NCBI RefSeq assembly: GCF_000425225.1 | Contig: NZ_AULJ01000012.1 | Location: 1-64,000, forward strand | Direction of reading: 5' to 3' | Length of the DNA: 64,000 nucleotides | Source of the DNA: Pontibacillus marinus BH030004 = DSM 16465 | GTDB lineage: Bacteria > Bacillota > Bacilli > Bacillales > BH030062 | Shown here: one piece after another, positions 61,896 through 64,000 of the stretch | Layout: each line of letters starts with the position of its first letter | Position numbering within the stretch: the stretch's first letter is position 1 | Made by a program: the position numbers and the translations under genes | Notes under the pieces: generated by a model | What the model was told of the DNA's origin: nothing | Databases searched by the model: none | Seen by the model: only the letters and a program-made list of their open reading frames with translations

Positions 61896-61911
61896 GAGAT
61901 TAGCATTTGAG

Positions 61912-61943
61912 GACTAAATCTATTAGGGTTTAGTCCTTTTTAT
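61912..61943 (+). terminator. intrinsic terminator
   Basis: AGGACTAAATC and GGTTTAGTCCTTTTT arms around TATTAG, after the carboxypeptidase gene. Confidence 0.88.
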
Positions 61944-62002
61944 GTTTTGGAAGGAAAATGCAAAAGAGATATTGAAATAATTGCTAGAAGGGAAGGTTAT
62001 GA

Positions 62003-62548
62003 ATGGATAAATGGAAAACGTTAAAATCTGAATATCTATATCAAACTCCATTTGGAAACTTAAGAAAAGAAAAGTGTGAACTCCCGAATAGTAATATCAT
62101 TGATTACTATGTAAATGAATATGAAGACTGGGTGAATGCAGTAGTTCTTACGAAAGAGAAACAAATGGTTTTGGTTAAACAGTACAGACATGCGGGTGAA
62201 GATTTCTTTTTAGAGATTCCAGCAGGTAAAATGGAAAAAGGCGAGTCACATGAAGAAGGGATACTTAGAGAGGTGAAAGAGGAAACCGGATATGTTTCGC
62301 AAAAACCTCCTATTCTATTAGGAGATTTTATGGTTAACCCTGCAACACAGACGAATAAGGTCAGAACCTATTTAATACAAGATGCTTATAAAGAATTCGA
62401 GCAAGATTTGGATGAGAACGAAGAGATTAGGGTTGAGCTGATCGATTTTGGAGAGATGGGGAACATACTCCAAAACAATCAGATCAAAACCCAATTGTTT
62501 ACCGCCAATGGCTACTATATGGCTAGAGCCTATCTTGGTACATGTTAA
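62003..62548 (+). CDS. Nudix hydrolase, ADP-ribose pyrophosphatase-like
   Basis: 181 residues. The N-terminal beta arm (WKTLKSEYLYQTPFGNLRKEKCELPN) and the Nudix box AGKMEKGESHEEGILREVKEETGY (about 74-97) fit the ADP-ribose/sugar nucleotide pyrophosphatase subgroup. Metal-binding RE..EE residues present. TTG or GTG alternatives absent; ATG 62003 after GAAGGTTATG. Substrate not proven. Confidence 0.88.
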   Translation: MDKWKTLKSEYLYQTPFGNLRKEKCELPNSNIIDYYVNEYEDWVNAVVLTKEKQMVLVKQYRHAGEDFFLEIPAGKMEKGESHEEGILREVKEETGYVSQKPPILLGDFMVNPATQTNKVRTYLIQDAYKEFEQDLDENEEIRVELIDFGEMGNILQNNQIKTQLFTANGYYMARAYLGTC

Positions 62549-62552
62549 GCCA

Positions 62553-62734
62553 ACGGACATTTGTTCCACTATTTTCATAGATAAAGCGATTTGGTGAATG
62601 CTTACGGACATCTATTCCGTTATCTCATCAAAATAAGAAAGAAAACATCTGTTTTGTCTCAAATAGCGGAATAAATGTCCGCAAAGGAAGGCTTTCCCCT
62701 TGAATCAGTGCAAATAGCGGAACAAATGTCCGTA
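62553..62734. repeat. cluster of four 20-bp palindromic-type repeats
   Basis: Two plus-oriented copies (ACGGACATTTGTTCCACTAT at 62553, ACGGACATCTATTCCGTTAT at 62604) and two inverted copies (AATAGCGGAATAAATGTCCG near 62662, AATAGCGGAACAAATGTCCG near 62713). Paired, they can fold into long hairpins. The 238-base gap between the Nudix and lipoprotein genes otherwise holds no gene. Confidence 0.85.
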
Positions 62735-62786
62735 GGGAGCGCTGGGCACCGGCACACCAGAGATTTTTAACAGAAAGTGTGATTTT

Positions 62787-63320
62787 ATGAAACGATCCAT
62801 ACTAGGGCTTGTCCTTTTTATATTAGGAGTTTCGCTCTTAGGTTGTTCATCTGAAGGAGATGCAGAAGAGCAAGTTACATACGAAGGACCTCGGCTGAAA
62901 ATTGCTGTATATGGAGAAATGCCAGCGTACAAGTTTGAACGAATTCAATTTGTTCAAGTCGATAGAGAATACCTTTTCAAAAAAGGTGAAGATGCTAATT
63001 ATGACGCACTTTTCGTAATGAACAATGTGCATGAAGAAGCAGATACACCTGAGTTTGCACCTGTTTTTAAAAGCTTACCTTATCCTGTGTTTTTTATCGA
63101 TACATACGCTGAAGCTTATGTATTCTTACACCCTAATACAGGTTTAGGGTGGGTTGATGACCCTGGATACAACCTCTTCTTTGCAACAGGATCTTTTAAA
63201 GATGAAAACGGCACGACTTTCAATAGGTCGATAACATATCAACATCCACGTGAAGAAGATCAGGACTACGAATCATTGTATGTGCAACTATTCAAAGCTA
63301 TAAATTCGATGATTCATTAG
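62787..63320 (+). CDS. lipoprotein, 177 aa
   Basis: Signal peptide MKRSILGLVLFILGVSLLGC with the lipidated Cys20, followed by a compact domain: RLKIAVYGEMPAYKFERIQFVQVDREYL, then DALFVMNNVHEEADTPEFAPVFKSLPYPVFFIDTYAEAYVF and a C-terminal helix QDYESLYVQLFKAINSMIH. The DALFV/PVFFID pattern suggests an alpha/beta fold. No named family recognised. Ribosome binding site weak. Confidence 0.78.
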   Translation: MKRSILGLVLFILGVSLLGCSSEGDAEEQVTYEGPRLKIAVYGEMPAYKFERIQFVQVDREYLFKKGEDANYDALFVMNNVHEEADTPEFAPVFKSLPYPVFFIDTYAEAYVFLHPNTGLGWVDDPGYNLFFATGSFKDENGTTFNRSITYQHPREEDQDYESLYVQLFKAINSMIH

Positions 63321-63345
63321 AGAAAACCATATAGCCTTCTTTCCA

Positions 63346-63379
63346 TACTCAGAGCCTATCAAGCTCTGAGTATTTTTTT
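63346..63379 (+). terminator. intrinsic terminator
   Basis: TACTCAGAGC and GCTCTGAGTATTTTTTT arms around CTATCAA, after the lipoprotein gene. Confidence 0.9.
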
Positions 63380-63501
63380 CTTCAAAAAATCCATTAATGA
63401 AAAGACAAGTGTCTTAATAGGATAGAATAACTGATCTTATCTATATAAGGAAGAAATCTAAACAGGTTCATTCAATCTGATCATAAGCGGGGTGACCAAA
63501 G

Positions 63502-64000
63502 ATGTCCTATGCTTCAAAACAGGTTCAAAGTTTACCACCTTATTTGTTTTCAGTTTTTCATGAAAAGAAGAAACGTCTGCAAGCCAAAGGGGTTGATGTG
63601 ATTGACCTCGGAATTGGTGCACCTGACTTGCCTACACCAGATTTCATTGTGGATCGACTCAAGGAAGAAGCGGTAAAACCGGAACATCACAAATATGCGC
63701 CGTATGCAGGTACACAGGAGTTTAGAGAAGCTGTCGCCGCATTTTATGAAAAGCAGTATAACGTCAGTTTGGATCCTGATAAGGAAGTTCTGACCTTGAT
63801 TGGGTCTAAAGAGGGCATAGCTCACATGATATCAGCCGTGATTGATCCAGGTGAGGGGGTTCTCATTCCAGACCCAGGTTATCCCGTTTATGATTCTGCG
63901 GTGCATCTTGCATATGGAAAAAGCGTACCTTTACCGCTCGATCCTGACAGAGGGTATGTTCCTATGTTCGATCAATTAGATAAGGAAGAACTTAAACATG
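63502..64000 (+). CDS. class I/II aminotransferase (diaminopimelate/aspartate type), partial
   Basis: The first 166 codons of a PLP-dependent aminotransferase; it runs off the end of the window. ATG 63502 behind GCGGGGTGA. Fold-type I features: SLPPYLFSVFHEKKKRLQAKGVDVIDLGIGAPDLPTPDFIVDRL, KYAPYAGTQEFREAVAAFY, TLIGSKEGIAHMISAVIDPGEGVLIPDPGYPVYDSAV. The opening resembles LL-diaminopimelate/aspartate aminotransferases of Bacillaceae. The catalytic Lys lies beyond the window, so the exact reaction is not fixed. Confidence 0.9.
   Translation, partial: MSYASKQVQSLPPYLFSVFHEKKKRLQAKGVDVIDLGIGAPDLPTPDFIVDRLKEEAVKPEHHKYAPYAGTQEFREAVAAFYEKQYNVSLDPDKEVLTLIGSKEGIAHMISAVIDPGEGVLIPDPGYPVYDSAVHLAYGKSVPLPLDPDRGYVPMFDQLDKEELKH

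Overview
The window reads as chromosome of a spore-forming Bacillaceae bacterium. Evidence for this is a spore transglutaminase, a YjcZ-family small protein, a YaaH/SleL-type LysM-GH18 spore enzyme, HemAT, a flotillin, strong AGGAGG-type ribosome binding sites, and AT-rich low-GC coding. A complete OpuC-type osmoprotectant ABC system with a GbsR-type regulator and a BCCT carrier suggests a salt-adapted relative (Halobacillus/Pontibacillus style). The genus is an inference.

Layout. (1) 1-7.3 kb is an accessory, very AT-rich string of small unrelated genes, nearly all on the plus strand: an unknown protein, a SUKH/SMI1 immunity-like protein, three small membrane proteins, a lipoprotein, a GNAT acetyltransferase and, after a core-like interval, an MTA/SAH-nucleosidase-like protein. 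They are punctuated by a repeated intergenic unit. Module R has a conserved CTCGAATTCAAGTCTTCA box followed by GGGCGC and a terminator-like hairpin. Module P is a leader with a TGTTAAAAT-like box ending near the next ribosome binding site. A decayed group II intron lies against one R hairpin. Further copies sit at 31.7 kb (inverted) and 32.7 kb. (2) 4.9-10.8 kb also holds a TetR/membrane protein pair, small membrane proteins and sporulation genes. (3) 10.2-19 kb is the osmolyte region: gbsR-like, opuCABCD-like, an M20D amidohydrolase, an M81 metallopeptidase-like protein, and a frameshifted BCCT transporter. (4) 19.2-31.5 kb is a tightly coupled eight-gene envelope operon behind an ECF-sigma-like promoter: a large membrane protein, an ABC-2 ATPase and permease, a coiled-coil Gly/Ser protein, a MoxR AAA+ ATPase, a DUF58 protein and two vWA membrane proteins. 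(5) 31.8-44.6 kb holds mixed genes: CBO0543-like protein, alpha/beta hydrolase, PAP2, flotillin, two Nudix genes (one frameshifted), YutJ-like NADH dehydrogenase, SleL-like enzyme, an SF2 helicase and pterin dehydratase. (6) 44.7-54.6 kb is a carbohydrate locus: two alpha/alpha-barrel glycosidases, two MalFG-type permeases, a solute-binding lipoprotein and a YesMN-type two-component system. Two promoters in it share an AAAAGTA direct repeat with 20-bp periodicity. (7) 54.7-64 kb has a c-di-GMP-I riboswitch ahead of a chemoreceptor, a phosphatase-like/FAH pair, HemAT, carboxypeptidase Taq, a Nudix hydrolase, a cluster of short palindromic repeats, a lipoprotein and the start of an aminotransferase cut by the window edge.

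The strongest candidates for undescribed biology are the repeat-punctuated cassette-like gene array, the ECF-promoter MoxR/DUF58/vWA/ABC operon, the OpuC-amidohydrolase-M81 combination, and the recurrence of genes whose best start codon is ATT, ATC or ATA behind a good ribosome binding site. All functional statements come from reading motifs; no database search was run. No rRNA, tRNA, CRISPR array or intact transposase was seen.
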